49,082 bases of DNA from Bacilli bacterium (lineage in GTDB: Bacteria; Bacillota_I; Bacilli_A; ML615J-28; CAG-698), in the NCBI GenBank assembly GCA_918272565.1, contig CAKJYW010000018.1, positions 1 to 49,082 of the forward strand, in the 5' to 3' direction. A model generated the notes under the pieces. It saw nothing but the letters and a program-made list of their open reading frames with translations, was not told where the DNA came from and searched no databases. Shown here one piece after another: positions 1 to 8,448 of this stretch (the first letter of the stretch is position 1; every line of letters begins with the position of its first letter). Position numbers and translations under genes: made by a program.

Positions 1-24
1 AGGAATATATCGTATAATATTCAT
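1..24 (-). CDS. possible start of a divergent gene, cut by window edge
   Basis: On the minus strand an ATG at 24-22 opens a frame (MNIIRYIP) that runs off the left edge. It is preceded on that strand by an AAAGGA sequence about 11 bases upstream and by a TATAAT-like hexamer further upstream, so a gene divergent from ftsZ is plausible. Only eight codons are visible, so neither the gene nor its function can be established. Confidence 0.3.
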
Positions 25-235
25 AGTGATTTGTTTCCTTTCTGTTTTATTTTTGGTCACTTAGAATTATAAAGGAAATGAATCACTTTTTAAATACTAA
101 GTGTTATTTACAGAAAGTCTCACATGTATTGTATATTAACAAAAAATATAAAAGTAATTGTTATTTTCTCTTTGCATTTTATATAAAATATGGTAAAATA
201 TGTTATAAGTAAAAATATCGATTGAAAACAAAATG

Positions 236-244
236 TGATATAAT
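236..244 (+). promoter_or_regulatory. extended -10 promoter of ftsZ
   Basis: TG-A-TATAAT (TG at 236-237, TATAAT at 239-244), 35 bases before the start codon. A TTGAAA at 222-227 is only 11 bases from the -10, so it is probably not a true -35; the extended -10 would carry recognition. Confidence 0.65.
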
Positions 245-279
245 ACCTTAAAAATTATCCGTTTATTAGGAGGACGAAT

Positions 280-1413
280 ATGTACAATAATCAAGATGCT
301 TTTAATGAAAAACCTGTAATTAAGGTTATTGGTGTTGGTGGTGGAGGCGGAAACGCTGTTAATAGAATGATTGAAAACGAAGTTAGAGGTGTTGATTTTG
401 TTATTATTAACACTGATGCGCAAGTTTTACGTCTTGCTAACGCTGACACTCGTTTACAAATAGGTAAACAACTTACTCGTGGACTAGGAGCTGGTGCTGA
501 TCCTGAAATCGGTCAAAGAGCAGCTGAAGAAAGCGAAGAAGAAATCAGAGATATTATTCGTGGTAGTGATATGGTATTCATTACTGCTGGTATGGGTGGT
601 GGAACTGGTACTGGTGCTTCACCTGTTATTGCACGTATTGCTAAAGAAATGGGATGCTTAACTGTAAGTATCGTTACAAAGCCATTCTCATTTGAAGGAC
701 GTAAACGTCAAGAGCAAGCTAAAAAAGGTCTTGAACAATTAAAACCATTTGTTGACACATTAATCGTTGTTCCTAATGATAAGTTGTTACAAGTTATAGA
801 TAAGACTACTTCAATGCTTGAAGCATTTAGAGAAGTTGATAATGTACTTCGTCGTGGTGTTCAAGGTATTGCTGAAATAGTTACTGTTCCTGGTCTAATT
901 AACGTTGACTTCGCTGATGTTAGAAACGTTATGAAAGATAAAGGTACTGCTTTAATGGGTATTGGTATTGCATCTGGACCTAACCGTGCTGTAGAAGCTG
1001 CAAGAAAAGCTATTAGAAGCCCATTACTAGAAATCGATATCAATGGTGCAACTGATGCTATCGTATTTATCACTAGTGATGTTGATATTCAAATGCAAGA
1101 AGTTGTTGATGTAATGGAAGAAATCAGAAATGCATCAACTCAAGAAATCAATATTATTTGTGGTACAGGATTCAATATTGAACTTCAAGGTGAATTAATC
1201 GTTACTGTTATCGCTACAGGATTTGATGCACCTAAAGATGATGAAAAGAAAGCTCCATTCTTAGCTACATCAACTGGTAAAGTTGTTACTCCAGCTGATC
1301 CTTCAAGAAAAGAAGCTACACTTGCTGGTAACCCTGAGCCAAAAGATGAAAAAGTTGTAAGAGATAAAGAAAATCCTACACTTCCTTCATGGTTAAGTAA
1401 CCGTTTCAAATAA
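280..1413 (+). CDS. ftsZ: cell division protein FtsZ
   Basis: Tubulin-like GTPase that polymerises into the cytokinetic Z ring at midcell. The N-terminal [13 protein letters not shown] glycine loop and the GGGTGTGA tubulin signature (residues about 106-113) are intact. The T7/synergy region follows, and the protein ends in a short linker plus PSWLSNRFK, the conserved C-terminal peptide that in other bacteria binds FtsA, SepF or ZipA. At 377 aa it is of normal length. The start is set by AGGAGG (about 269-274). It has its own promoter and terminator and stands alone: none of the usual neighbours (ftsA, mur genes, sepF) is in the window, and a possible divergent gene lies upstream. The identification is firm. 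Confidence 0.98.
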   Translation: MYNNQDAFNEKPVIKVIGVGGGGGNAVNRMIENEVRGVDFVIINTDAQVLRLANADTRLQIGKQLTRGLGAGADPEIGQRAAEESEEEIRDIIRGSDMVFITAGMGGGTGTGASPVIARIAKEMGCLTVSIVTKPFSFEGRKRQEQAKKGLEQLKPFVDTLIVVPNDKLLQVIDKTTSMLEAFREVDNVLRRGVQGIAEIVTVPGLINVDFADVRNVMKDKGTALMGIGIASGPNRAVEAARKAIRSPLLEIDINGATDAIVFITSDVDIQMQEVVDVMEEIRNASTQEINIICGTGFNIELQGELIVTVIATGFDAPKDDEKKAPFLATSTGKVVTPADPSRKEATLAGNPEPKDEKVVRDKENPTLPSWLSNRFK

Positions 1414-1428
1414 GAAATAAGACAAGAT

Positions 1429-1465
1429 AAGCAAAAGCTTAAATTTAGGTTTTTGCTTTTTTTTA
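1429..1465 (+). terminator. rho-independent terminator of ftsZ
   Basis: Stem AAGCAAAA (1429-1436) pairs with TTTTGCTT (1451-1458), followed by a run of T. It lies 16 bases past the ftsZ stop. Confidence 0.75.
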
Positions 1466-1594
1466 TTATTTGCTTATTAGTTTCTGTCCTTAACTAAAGA
1501 AGCGATTACAAGCGATATTTTAAAGGTATTTAAAAGAAATTAAGACTAAAATATTGAGTGATAGAAATACGCAATAAGTAAAAAATAATTAATG

Positions 1595-1623
1595 TTTACA
1601 AAAGTTTAAAAAATTGATATAAT
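1595..1623 (+). promoter_or_regulatory. promoter of the EF-G-like gene
   Basis: TTTACA (1595-1600), 17-base spacer, TATAAT (1618-1623) with TG at 1615-1616 giving an extended -10. The rest of the 240-base gap from 1466 to 1594 is AT-rich and shows no structure I can recognise. Confidence 0.75.
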
Positions 1624-1653
1624 AAATGGGTATGAGTACTTATGGAGGTATAT

Positions 1654-3717
1654 ATGAAGGAGTATAAGACATCTAACGTTAAAAACATTGCCATTCTAGG
1701 ACATCTTGGAAGTGGTAAAACTAGTTTTGGCGAAGCTATGCTATTTGCTGGTAAAGCTATCGACAAAAAAGGTGAAGTTGAAAGAAAGACTACAGTAAGT
1801 GACTACACTGCTGAAGAACAAGCTCGTCAAACAAGCTTAAATTCAACTTTATTACCATTAGAATGGAAAGGTTATAAAATAAATGCTTTAGATACACCAG
1901 GATCAGAAGAATTCATTGGTGATATCGAAAACGTATTAAGCGCAGTTGAAGGTGCTGTAGTTCTAATCGATGCTACTAAGGGCGTTGAAGTTGGAACTGA
2001 ACGCGTTTGGGGAGAACTTGTTAAGAAACATATCCCAACAATCATCTTCATTAACAAAATGGATAAAGAAAATGTCAAATTTGATGAAGACATCGCTGAT
2101 ATAAAAGATGCACTAAGCAAGAATGCACTTCCATTTGCTTGGGAAATTGGTTCAACAAACAATTTCAAAGGTGTTGCATCTGTTTTAGATAATATCGCTA
2201 AATTAGTTGATGGCGATAAGACTAAAGACGCTGACATTCCAGCTGACGTAGCCGGAAAAGTTGAAGAAATCAAAGCTGAATTAACTGAAAAAGCAGCTGA
2301 AGCTAGCGAAGAATTAATGGAAAAATATTTCGAAGCTATGGAATTATCAGCTGAAGATATGGTTACTGGACTTAAAGAATCTGTTCATAACTGTGAAATC
2401 TTCCCTATTTTAGTTGGTAGTGGACTAAAGAACGTTGGTGTTGACCTACTTCTTGACACAGTTATTAACTTTATCCCAAGTGCTGCTGAAGCTCCACTAA
2501 AGAAAGCAACAGATGGCGCTGGTAAAGAAATCACTCGTAAGGTTGACGTTAACGAACCATTCAGTGCTTTCGTATTCAAAACTACTATTGACCCATTCGT
2601 TGGTACAATTAGTTATTTCAAAGTATTAAGTGGACAAGTTAAACTTGGAATTGATGCATACATTCCTGAACTTGATACATCTGTTAAATTCCCTGGAATT
2701 TTCACTATGATGGGAAAGAACCAACTTCCACTTGATGTAGCTAATGCTGGTGATATTGCATGTGTAGCTAAGATTGCTGAATTTGCTAATGGCTTAACAT
2801 TCTGTGATAAGAAGAGCCCAATCGTTTATGCTAAACCTGAATATCCTACTCCAGTAATTTACGTAGCAATCGCTCCTAAGAACAAACAAGATGAAGATAA
2901 ATTATCATCATCTTTAGCTAAGATTAGATTAGAAGATAACACATTTGAAATTATCCGTAACCCTGAAACTGCTCAACAATTAATCGGTGGTCAAGGCTTA
3001 ACTCACATTGGATATATCCTAGAAAAGATGAAGAATATGTTCAAAGTTGAAGTTACTACTGCTGATCCTAAAGTAGTTTATCGTGAAACAATCAGAGGAA
3101 AAGCTGAAGTTCAAGGTAAACATAAGAAGCAATCAGGTGGTGCTGGACAATATGGTGATGTATGGATTAGATTTGAACCATCTGACAAAGACTTCGAATT
3201 TGCTGAAGAAGTATTTGGTGGATCAGTTCCTAAAAACTACTTCCCTGCAGTTGAAAAAGGTTTAATTGACACATTAGAACATGGACCACTAGCTGGATTC
3301 CCTGTAATCGGTGTTAAAGCAACTCTTTATGATGGAAGCTACCATCCAGTTGACTCAAACGAATTATCATTCCGTTTAGCAGCTGCACTAGCATTCAAGA
3401 ATGCTTGTGATAAGATTAAACCAACAATTTTGGAACCAATTTATGAAGTAAAAGTTACAGTTAAAGACGAATACGTTGGTGATGTAATGGGTGATATGAC
3501 TAAGCGTCGTGGTAGAGTTCTTGGTATGGATCAAGGACATGGCGTTCAAGAAATCACTGCTGAAGTTCCTGAAGCTGAAATCTTAAAATACGCTACAGAC
3601 TTAAAGGCAATGACTCAAGCATCTGGTCGTTTCTCTCGTAAATTCTTACGTTACGAAGAAGTTCCTGAAATGTTAGTTAAGAAGATTGTTGAAGAACACA
3701 AGAAAGACCAACAATAA
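1654..3717 (+). CDS. elongation factor G-like GTPase (second EF-G type)
   Basis: Translational GTPase of EF-G domain architecture, 687 aa. The G1 loop is GHLGSGKT (residues 16-23) rather than the AHIDAGKTT of true EF-G; G3 is DTPG and G4 NKMD. Domain IV and the C-terminal EF-G domain follow, with GGAGQYGDVWIRFEP in domain IV. The G1 variant and divergent switch I place it in the EF-G-like family found as a second copy in many Firmicutes and Actinobacteria and related to Thermus EF-G-2; its cellular role is not settled, and it need not be the main translocase. I chose ATG 1654 because GGAGG (1644-1648) sits at the right distance; the upstream in-frame ATG at 1642 overlaps this ribosome binding site. 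It is monocistronic, with its own promoter and terminator. Confidence 0.9.
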   Translation: MKEYKTSNVKNIAILGHLGSGKTSFGEAMLFAGKAIDKKGEVERKTTVSDYTAEEQARQTSLNSTLLPLEWKGYKINALDTPGSEEFIGDIENVLSAVEGAVVLIDATKGVEVGTERVWGELVKKHIPTIIFINKMDKENVKFDEDIADIKDALSKNALPFAWEIGSTNNFKGVASVLDNIAKLVDGDKTKDADIPADVAGKVEEIKAELTEKAAEASEELMEKYFEAMELSAEDMVTGLKESVHNCEIFPILVGSGLKNVGVDLLLDTVINFIPSAAEAPLKKATDGAGKEITRKVDVNEPFSAFVFKTTIDPFVGTISYFKVLSGQVKLGIDAYIPELDTSVKFPGIFTMMGKNQLPLDVANAGDIACVAKIAEFANGLTFCDKKSPIVYAKPEYPTPVIYVAIAPKNKQDEDKLSSSLAKIRLEDNTFEIIRNPETAQQLIGGQGLTHIGYILEKMKNMFKVEVTTADPKVVYRETIRGKAEVQGKHKKQSGGAGQYGDVWIRFEPSDKDFEFAEEVFGGSVPKNYFPAVEKGLIDTLEHGPLAGFPVIGVKATLYDGSYHPVDSNELSFRLAAALAFKNACDKIKPTILEPIYEVKVTVKDEYVGDVMGDMTKRRGRVLGMDQGHGVQEITAEVPEAEILKYATDLKAMTQASGRFSRKFLRYEEVPEMLVKKIVEEHKKDQQ

Positions 3718-3727
3718 TTAAAAATCA

Positions 3728-3784
3728 AAAGGGACAAATGATTTTATTCAATATGAATTTATTCATTTTGTCCCTTTATTTTTT
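3728..3784 (+). terminator. strong terminator after the EF-G-like gene
   Basis: A stem around AAAGGGACAAATGA pairs with TCATTTTGTCCCTTT, followed by ATTTTTT. It fills nearly the whole gap before the next gene. Confidence 0.8.
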
Positions 3785-3793
3785 GGAGTATTT

Positions 3794-4663
3794 ATGAAGA
3801 TTGATTATTTAGTTGATACAAATGAAATGATGCTTAAAGACTTTATTTTACTAAAGGGAGTTTCTCGCTCTTTTGCTAGGCGTGTTAAGCTTTATGGCAA
3901 GATGTATATAAATGGGATAGATGCAAAGAACTTCTATTTAGTAAAAAAAGGTGATTTGGTCACTTTAGAATATAGTGAAGCGATGAATGATGAAATTGTT
4001 ACCGTTGAAGCTGATTTAGATATTCTTTATGAAGATAACCACATTATGGTTATCAATAAAGAAAGAGGAATCGCTAGTCAACCAACAAGGTCTCATCAAT
4101 CTGATAACATTATTAGTTTAGTTAAAGCATATTTCATTAAAAAAGGAATCAACTCAAATATTCATCTAGTTAATAGACTCGACTTTTCAACAAGCGGGCT
4201 ATTGATTGTTGCTAAAGATGGTTTCACTCATAATGAGCTATCAAAAATCGAAATTGAAAGAAAATATCTAGCACTAGTTGAAGGTCACCTAGAAAAAAAA
4301 GAAGACCTAATTAATTTAAAGATTGGTAGAATAGAAGAAGGTAATATTAGAAGATGGGTTATGGATAGTGGTAAAGAAGCCATAACATCATATAAAGTCT
4401 TAAAAGAATTTCATTCTAAAGAATATAGTGATGCATCTTTAGTAGATATCAAGCTTTATACTGGTAGGACTCATCAAATTAGAGTAACATTTAGTTATCT
4501 AGGACATCCCGTTATCGGTGATAAGTTATATGGGAAAGGTGATGATTTAATGTTACATTGCTATTATCTAAAGTTCAAAGATCCATATAGTGATAATTAT
4601 ATTGAAGTTGAAAAAAAGCCAAATTGGCAAAATTATATTGAAATAAATGATGTTTTTTTGTAA
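3794..4663 (+). CDS. RluD/RluA-family 23S rRNA pseudouridine synthase
   Basis: Isomerises specific uridines in RNA, most likely rRNA, to pseudouridine. An S4-like RNA-binding region (about residues 12-60, with FILLKGVSRSFARRVK) precedes the catalytic domain. The catalytic motif is NRLDFSTSGLLIVAK with Asp at about residue 130, and a GRTHQIRV block and a GHPVIGDKLYG block follow, all typical of RluA/RluC/RluD enzymes. At 289 aa the length is normal. GGAG sits just upstream of the ATG. Which uridines it modifies cannot be read from the sequence. It is followed closely (21 bases) by the lipoprotein gene and may be cotranscribed with it. Confidence 0.92.
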   Translation: MKIDYLVDTNEMMLKDFILLKGVSRSFARRVKLYGKMYINGIDAKNFYLVKKGDLVTLEYSEAMNDEIVTVEADLDILYEDNHIMVINKERGIASQPTRSHQSDNIISLVKAYFIKKGINSNIHLVNRLDFSTSGLLIVAKDGFTHNELSKIEIERKYLALVEGHLEKKEDLINLKIGRIEEGNIRRWVMDSGKEAITSYKVLKEFHSKEYSDASLVDIKLYTGRTHQIRVTFSYLGHPVIGDKLYGKGDDLMLHCYYLKFKDPYSDNYIEVEKKPNWQNYIEINDVFL

Positions 4664-4684
4664 AATAATAATGAGGTATTATGT

Positions 4685-5671
4685 ATGAAAAGAAGAATTT
4701 TATTATTAATTATATTTGCTTTTGTTTTATTCTTGTTTGTTGGATGTGGTGATAAACCAGTTGATCCAGATCCTAATCCTAAACCTGATGATCCAGTCGT
4801 TGATCCAGGAAAAGATCCTGAACCAGGTACTGATGATCCAGTTGAGATTGAATATACTCTAACTGTTGATAAGACTTCAGTTAGCCTAACTGTTGGAGAA
4901 GATGCAACTATCACCGCTACAATCACTCCAACTGCTACTCTAGTTTGGTCATCTAGCGATAACGGGGTTGCAACAGTTTCTAGTGGTAAAATCAAAGCAA
5001 TAGCCGCAGGAACTGCAACAATCACTGTTTCAACTGAAGACGGAAAAGTTAAAAAAGAAATAAAAGTAACAGTTAGTGAAGTTGTTCACAACGAAGTAGA
5101 AGATTTGAAGAGCGCATTAACTAAGACAGTTAATACTTATTCATCTAGTGATTCATTTAATGTAGTTATTGAAACTAATGCTAGTGGTGCAAAACAAACT
5201 ATGCAAATGGTTTATAATATGGCAAGTGGCTCTTATAGTGAATTCTTCTATGAAGTAAAAGGTAATGTAACTATTTCGACTTATGTTAAAGATGGTGTTA
5301 GTTACATGAACGAAGAAGGAACAAAGAGAAAAGCAACTCTTTCAGCAGGTGAAATGGCTGAACTTGTTAAAGATTATAATGGTAAGGAATTCTTAGCTAA
5401 AGTTGCATCATTCTATGATGAGGAAGCATTCTATAATGCTTTAGAAGTTGTTAGTGCTACTGAATTCAAACTTATTCCAAATAAATATAATGGAACTAGC
5501 TTAAATGTTAGCAATGTTGAAACAATTACTTTGAAAGTTACATTTAGTGGAGAATATGTAAGTAAAGTAGAACTTGTTTACTCTAATGGTAACCAAGTTA
5601 CTGTTAGTTACAATGGTTTTACTACTCAAACAGTTCCTGCACTAAATGATTTATCATCATATACAGAATAG
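4685..5671 (+). CDS. lipoprotein with Pro/Asp linker and Big_2 Ig-like domain
   Basis: Predicted surface lipoprotein. Residues 1-21 are a signal peptide ending in the lipobox LFVGC, so Cys21 would be lipidated. A Pro/Asp-rich linker (about 23-56) leads to a bacterial Ig-like domain of Big_2 type (about 57-133; LTVDKTSVSLTVGEDATI, then WSSSDNGVATVSSGKIKAIA). The remaining ~190 residues are beta-rich and look like a substrate- or lipid-binding sheet of the LppX/LolA kind, but that is only a resemblance in pattern. GAGGT at about 4672 sets the start. No catalytic motif is visible. It sits 9 bases before the LURP-one-related gene, suggesting cotranscription. Confidence 0.8.
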   Translation: MKRRILLLIIFAFVLFLFVGCGDKPVDPDPNPKPDDPVVDPGKDPEPGTDDPVEIEYTLTVDKTSVSLTVGEDATITATITPTATLVWSSSDNGVATVSSGKIKAIAAGTATITVSTEDGKVKKEIKVTVSEVVHNEVEDLKSALTKTVNTYSSSDSFNVVIETNASGAKQTMQMVYNMASGSYSEFFYEVKGNVTISTYVKDGVSYMNEEGTKRKATLSAGEMAELVKDYNGKEFLAKVASFYDEEAFYNALEVVSATEFKLIPNKYNGTSLNVSNVETITLKVTFSGEYVSKVELVYSNGNQVTVSYNGFTTQTVPALNDLSSYTE

Positions 5672-5680
5672 GAGAAGAAA

Positions 5681-6202
5681 ATGAAAGAATTAGCAATTAG
5701 AAACAAATGGATTACACTTGGTGGATCATCTTACGTTTGTGATCTTAATGAAAACAAGGTATTAGAAGTTAAAGGTAAAATTTTCACTTTCACTGCAAAG
5801 AAGTTCATTAACACTTTAGAAGGTGAAACAAAGTACATTGTTAGAAACAAATTCTGGAGATTATTTGCTTATAAAGCATTTGTCATGAACCCTAATCAAG
5901 AAATTGTAGCTACAATCAGAAGAAAGGTTTTCTCTTTCCATGATAGATATTTTGTTGAATCAGAGTTAGGAAACATTGAAATGAAAGGTAATATCTTAGG
6001 ATTCAATTACGATATTACATTAAATGGAGAATTCATTGGTCACATCGCAAGAAAGATTTCTCTTCGTGACTCATATGTTTTAACAATTGATGATTCTAAA
6101 GTTGACTATTTGTTTGTTGTAGCATTAGTTATTGCTATTGATAACATCACTGATCGTAGACGTGACAATGCTTCAAACAGCTCATTTAGTAGTAATGACT
6201 AA
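5681..6202 (+). CDS. LURP-one-related (YxjI-like) protein
   Basis: A 173-aa protein with the repeated strand pattern of the LOR/tubby-like C-terminal fold (PF04525 type): alternating blocks such as SSYVCDLNENKVLEVKGK, a middle block around AFVMNPNQEIVATIRRK, and IGHIARKISLRDSYVLTI. B. subtilis YxjI and plant LURP1 belong to this family, which is structurally close to tubby and phospholipid scramblase domains; no enzymatic function is established. A short hydrophobic stretch (YLFVVALVIAI) sits near residue 145, where the fold normally has its buried central helix. The start has a GGAGAAG ribosome site. It is last in the run 3794-6202 and followed by a strong terminator. Confidence 0.75.
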   Translation: MKELAIRNKWITLGGSSYVCDLNENKVLEVKGKIFTFTAKKFINTLEGETKYIVRNKFWRLFAYKAFVMNPNQEIVATIRRKVFSFHDRYFVESELGNIEMKGNILGFNYDITLNGEFIGHIARKISLRDSYVLTIDDSKVDYLFVVALVIAIDNITDRRRDNASNSSFSSND

Positions 6203-6220
6203 AGAATATTAAAATCAATA

Positions 6221-6248
6221 GAAGTCAGCAATGCTGACTTCTTTTTTT
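6221..6248 (+). terminator. terminator after the LURP-one-related gene
   Basis: Near-perfect hairpin GAAGTCAG-caatg-CTGACTTC followed by seven T. Confidence 0.9.
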
Positions 6249-6258
6249 GTGGAAAACC

Positions 6259-6285
6259 TTGACAAGTGTTGGGGGGGGGTATAAT
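6259..6285 (+). promoter_or_regulatory. promoter with G9 tract in the spacer (candidate phase-variable)
   Basis: A perfect TTGACA (6259-6264) and a perfect TATAAT (6280-6285) are separated by only 15 bases, nine of which are consecutive G (6271-6279). Gain of two G would give the optimal 17-base spacing; loss would weaken the promoter further. A homopolymer at this exact place in such an AT-rich sequence suggests slipped-strand control of the gene starting at 6306. The expected transcript start (about 6291-6292) leaves a very short leader that begins at the ribosome binding site AAGGAGAG. Confidence 0.75.
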
Positions 6286-6305
6286 GTTAAAAAAGGAGAG
6301 AATGG

Positions 6306-7196
6306 ATGAAAGAAAGAGAACAAGTCAAAAAAAGAGTTGCAAAAGAAATAGGTGAAAACAAAAAAGTCTTTTATTATAGACTATTTATGATAATATGTTT
6401 TGCTGTTGGTGCTTTGGCTATCCTCGCTTGTATTGTCCCTAGCGATGGAACAACCGAAGAGGAAACATCTTTTTCTTTGGCTGAAACCATTGCTTTTGCT
6501 ATTTTGCATATAATAGCAGGAGTAGTTTTGCTAATGCTATATTTGAAACAAAAAAAGGCGTTAGAATCTGATGAGATAAAAGAAAAGATAGACATCGAAA
6601 CAGAGGAAGCTTACAAAAGATATTTGGAGCTTACTAATGAATTGAATATTCAAAAAGATACCGCCCTTGATATTTGTGTTACTTCAAAAAAAACAGCCAA
6701 TTACTTGCAAAAGACTCAGAATGCGAGGGAAAAAAGAATTGAGAAAGGTGAAGAAAGAATACCTTTTACAATTCAAGGTAGTATAACAGAAGTTTATAGT
6801 ACCTATCCTTTTGATACTGCTATAGCAATAGATACAGGGAATAAGGTGATACAACTATCTGGACCGCTATACATACAAGGTGTGTACAAAAATACACTAA
6901 CTCCGGTTATCCCAATTTCATCAATTATTAAAGTGTACGAGTCAAATAATGAGGTTGTACAGACAAAGACTGCAACAGTTGGTGGAGCTGTCGGTGGAAT
7001 TGGCACTAATAGAATACTTGGAGGAGTAGTGAATAAAAGTAGTACAACAACTCAATACTCAATAAACTATTGTTCAGTTATTATAGAGATTGATTCATTA
7101 GAAATTCCAATAATTAGATTATCATTCAACACTAATGGAGTAGAATCATATAGGTTTTATAAAACAATAAGCCTTTTAATTGAAAAAAATAAATAA
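6306..7196 (+). CDS. membrane protein of unknown function under the G-tract promoter
   Basis: 296 aa, not recognised. Two transmembrane segments near the N-terminus (about residues 21-46 and 58-81) flank a short acidic loop. A charged, coiled-coil-like stretch follows (about 83-125), then a soluble C-terminal domain with a Gly-rich turn (GGAVGGIGTNRILGGVV, about 227-243) before a Ser/Thr/Asn stretch. No signal peptide cleavage site and no catalytic motif is apparent. AAGGAGAG (6293-6300) sets the start. It is a single-gene unit, bounded by terminators on both sides, with its own sigma-A promoter whose spacer contains nine G. Its lone position and odd promoter suggest variable expression, for example of a surface-exposed or stress-related protein, but function cannot be inferred. 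Confidence 0.7.
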   Translation: MKEREQVKKRVAKEIGENKKVFYYRLFMIICFAVGALAILACIVPSDGTTEEETSFSLAETIAFAILHIIAGVVLLMLYLKQKKALESDEIKEKIDIETEEAYKRYLELTNELNIQKDTALDICVTSKKTANYLQKTQNAREKRIEKGEERIPFTIQGSITEVYSTYPFDTAIAIDTGNKVIQLSGPLYIQGVYKNTLTPVIPISSIIKVYESNNEVVQTKTATVGGAVGGIGTNRILGGVVNKSSTTTQYSINYCSVIIEIDSLEIPIIRLSFNTNGVESYRFYKTISLLIEKNK

Positions 7197-7225
7197 AAAA
7201 ATGGAACTATTGTTCCATTTTTTTT
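7197..7225. terminator. bidirectional terminator between 7196 and the uridine kinase gene
   Basis: AAAATGGAAC-tatt-GTTCCATTTT flanked by an A-run on the left and a T-run on the right, so it can end transcripts from both converging genes. Confidence 0.85.
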
Positions 7226-7245
7226 GATATATTATCTAATGTTAA

Positions 7246-7872
7246 TTATTTAGAATGACCTAAGATATCAACAACTTTTGTTGTGATGAAGTCGATTGCG
7301 ATATCGTTCTTTCCACCTTCTGGGATAATGATATCAGCGTTTTTCTTTGATGGTTCAACAAATGCTAAGTGCATTGGACGAACTGTAGTTAAGTATTGTT
7401 CTACTACGCTATCGATTGTTCTACCACGGTCACGAGTGTCACGTTTTAATCTTCTAATGAATCTAATGTCATCATCTGTTTCAACAAATATCTTGATATC
7501 GAACATCTTCAATAATTGAGGAATTGCAAAAACCATTATTCCTTCAACAATTATTACATTTGAAGGTTCAACACGTGTTGTTTCGTAACTCCTATTGTGA
7601 ATTGTAAAATCATAATTAGGCTTTTCGATAGGGTTTCCAGCCTTTAATTGCTTTAAATGTTGCACTAACAAATCAGAATCATAAGAAGAAGGATGGTCGT
7701 AATTGATTTTTGTACGCTCTTCAAATGTCAGATTATCTTGTTTTTTGTAATAATCATCTAATCTAATGACGCTTACTGTACCAAATTCGATTGTAGCATC
7801 GTAGATTCTTTTTGCAAGTGTAGTTTTTCCTGATGCTGTTCCTCCTGCAATTCCAATTATCGTTGTTTTCAT
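7246..7872 (-). CDS. udk: uridine kinase
   Basis: Phosphorylates uridine and cytidine to UMP and CMP in pyrimidine salvage, in the cytoplasm. The P-loop GGTASGKT (about residues 10-17) lies at the N-terminus, DDYYKK follows a strand later, and the FTIHNRSYETTRVEP and VIVEGIMVFAIPQL blocks are typical. At 208 aa it matches the family length. I use ATG 7872 because GGAGG lies 7-8 bases upstream on the minus strand; an upstream TTG at 7884 is in frame but overlaps that ribosome site. It is convergent with the 6306 gene and downstream of the small membrane protein on the minus strand, with a terminator between the two. Confidence 0.95.
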   Translation of the reverse strand: MKTTIIGIAGGTASGKTTLAKRIYDATIEFGTVSVIRLDDYYKKQDNLTFEERTKINYDHPSSYDSDLLVQHLKQLKAGNPIEKPNYDFTIHNRSYETTRVEPSNVIIVEGIMVFAIPQLLKMFDIKIFVETDDDIRFIRRLKRDTRDRGRTIDSVVEQYLTTVRPMHLAFVEPSKKNADIIIPEGGKNDIAIDFITTKVVDILGHSK

Positions 7873-7914
7873 ATTTGCCTCCAAAATCTACCAATATAAT
7901 ATCATAAACTAAGC

Positions 7915-7962
7915 AAAAATAAAATAACCAAATTCAAAACTAATATCGTCATGAATTTGGTT
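7915..7962 (-). terminator. terminator of the small minus-strand membrane gene
   Basis: AACCAAATTCA pairs with TGAATTTGGTT (7926-7936 with 7952-7962). Read on the minus strand, the stem is followed by a T-rich stretch. Confidence 0.65.
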
Positions 7963-7970
7963 ATAATCAA

Positions 7971-8243
7971 TTAAAATAGTGGAACAACTAGTCCAGCAAT
8001 TGTTAATATTAACATTACGAAGAATAAAATCTTCCAGAATGTGTGAAGAGTTCTTGCATAACTCCAAGCAACACAGAAGATTACTATTAGTAAGAAAACA
8101 TTAGCGATTGTTAATAAAATGCTTGTAGGAATATCAAGACCAGCAAATCTGTTTACTAGCATGATAGTCATACATACAGCTTCAAGTACCAAAGCTAAAA
8201 AGGCAAGTAATCCAAGTGGATTATTTTTAGAATTGTTAGACAT
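7971..8243 (-). CDS. small three-TM membrane protein, unknown
   Basis: 90 aa, almost entirely hydrophobic after a polar N-terminus (MSNNSKNN). Three transmembrane segments can be drawn, about residues 11-31, 38-62 and 68-88. No family recognised. A GGAGGT ribosome site lies just upstream, and a well-formed promoter and terminator frame it, so it is very probably a real single gene despite its size. Confidence 0.7.
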   Translation of the reverse strand: MSNNSKNNPLGLLAFLALVLEAVCMTIMLVNRFAGLDIPTSILLTIANVFLLIVIFCVAWSYARTLHTFWKILFFVMLILTIAGLVVPLF

Positions 8244-8266
8244 AAATTACCTCCATCTTTGATTTT

Positions 8267-8295
8267 ATTATAAAACATATTTTTTTCTTTGTGAA
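8267..8295 (-). promoter_or_regulatory. promoter of the small membrane gene
   Basis: On the minus strand TTCACA (8295-8290), 17-base spacer, TATAAT (8272-8267). The rest of the 205-base gap 8244-8448 is AT-rich; no leader structure such as a T-box was found ahead of the leuS operon. Confidence 0.7.
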
Positions 8296-8396
8296 TAAAA
8301 ATATAAGAATAATGAAACACTTTTATATAAAATGGGAATAAAGTTGATAAAAGTAAGCGAAGTTGTGACGTTTTTTAAATTGTTATATCCTTTATG

Positions 8397-8425
8397 TTGA
8401 AAAAAAGACCTATTTTTGATATAAT
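8397..8425 (+). promoter_or_regulatory. promoter of the DUF1189-like/leuS operon
   Basis: TTGAAA (8397-8402), 17-base spacer, TATAAT (8420-8425) with TG at 8417-8418. Confidence 0.8.
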
Positions 8426-8448
8426 ACGAAAATAGTAGGTGACAACTT

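Noticed and set aside
136-423. Minus-strand open frame across the ftsZ start
   Set aside because: It overlaps the ftsZ promoter and coding start, its translation is low-complexity, and no ribosome site is seen.
1654-3717. EF-G-like gene as a tetracycline ribosomal protection gene
   Set aside because: The G1 and switch motifs fit the EF-G-like housekeeping family rather than the TetM-type proteins, and nothing mobile is nearby.
7870-7884. TTG start for the uridine kinase gene
   Set aside because: The TTG overlaps the GGAGG ribosome site; the ATG at 7872 is properly spaced.
8244-8448. Possible T-box leader for leuS
   Set aside because: No T-box core or specifier stem could be made out, and the promoter at 8397-8425 leaves only ~24 bases of leader.
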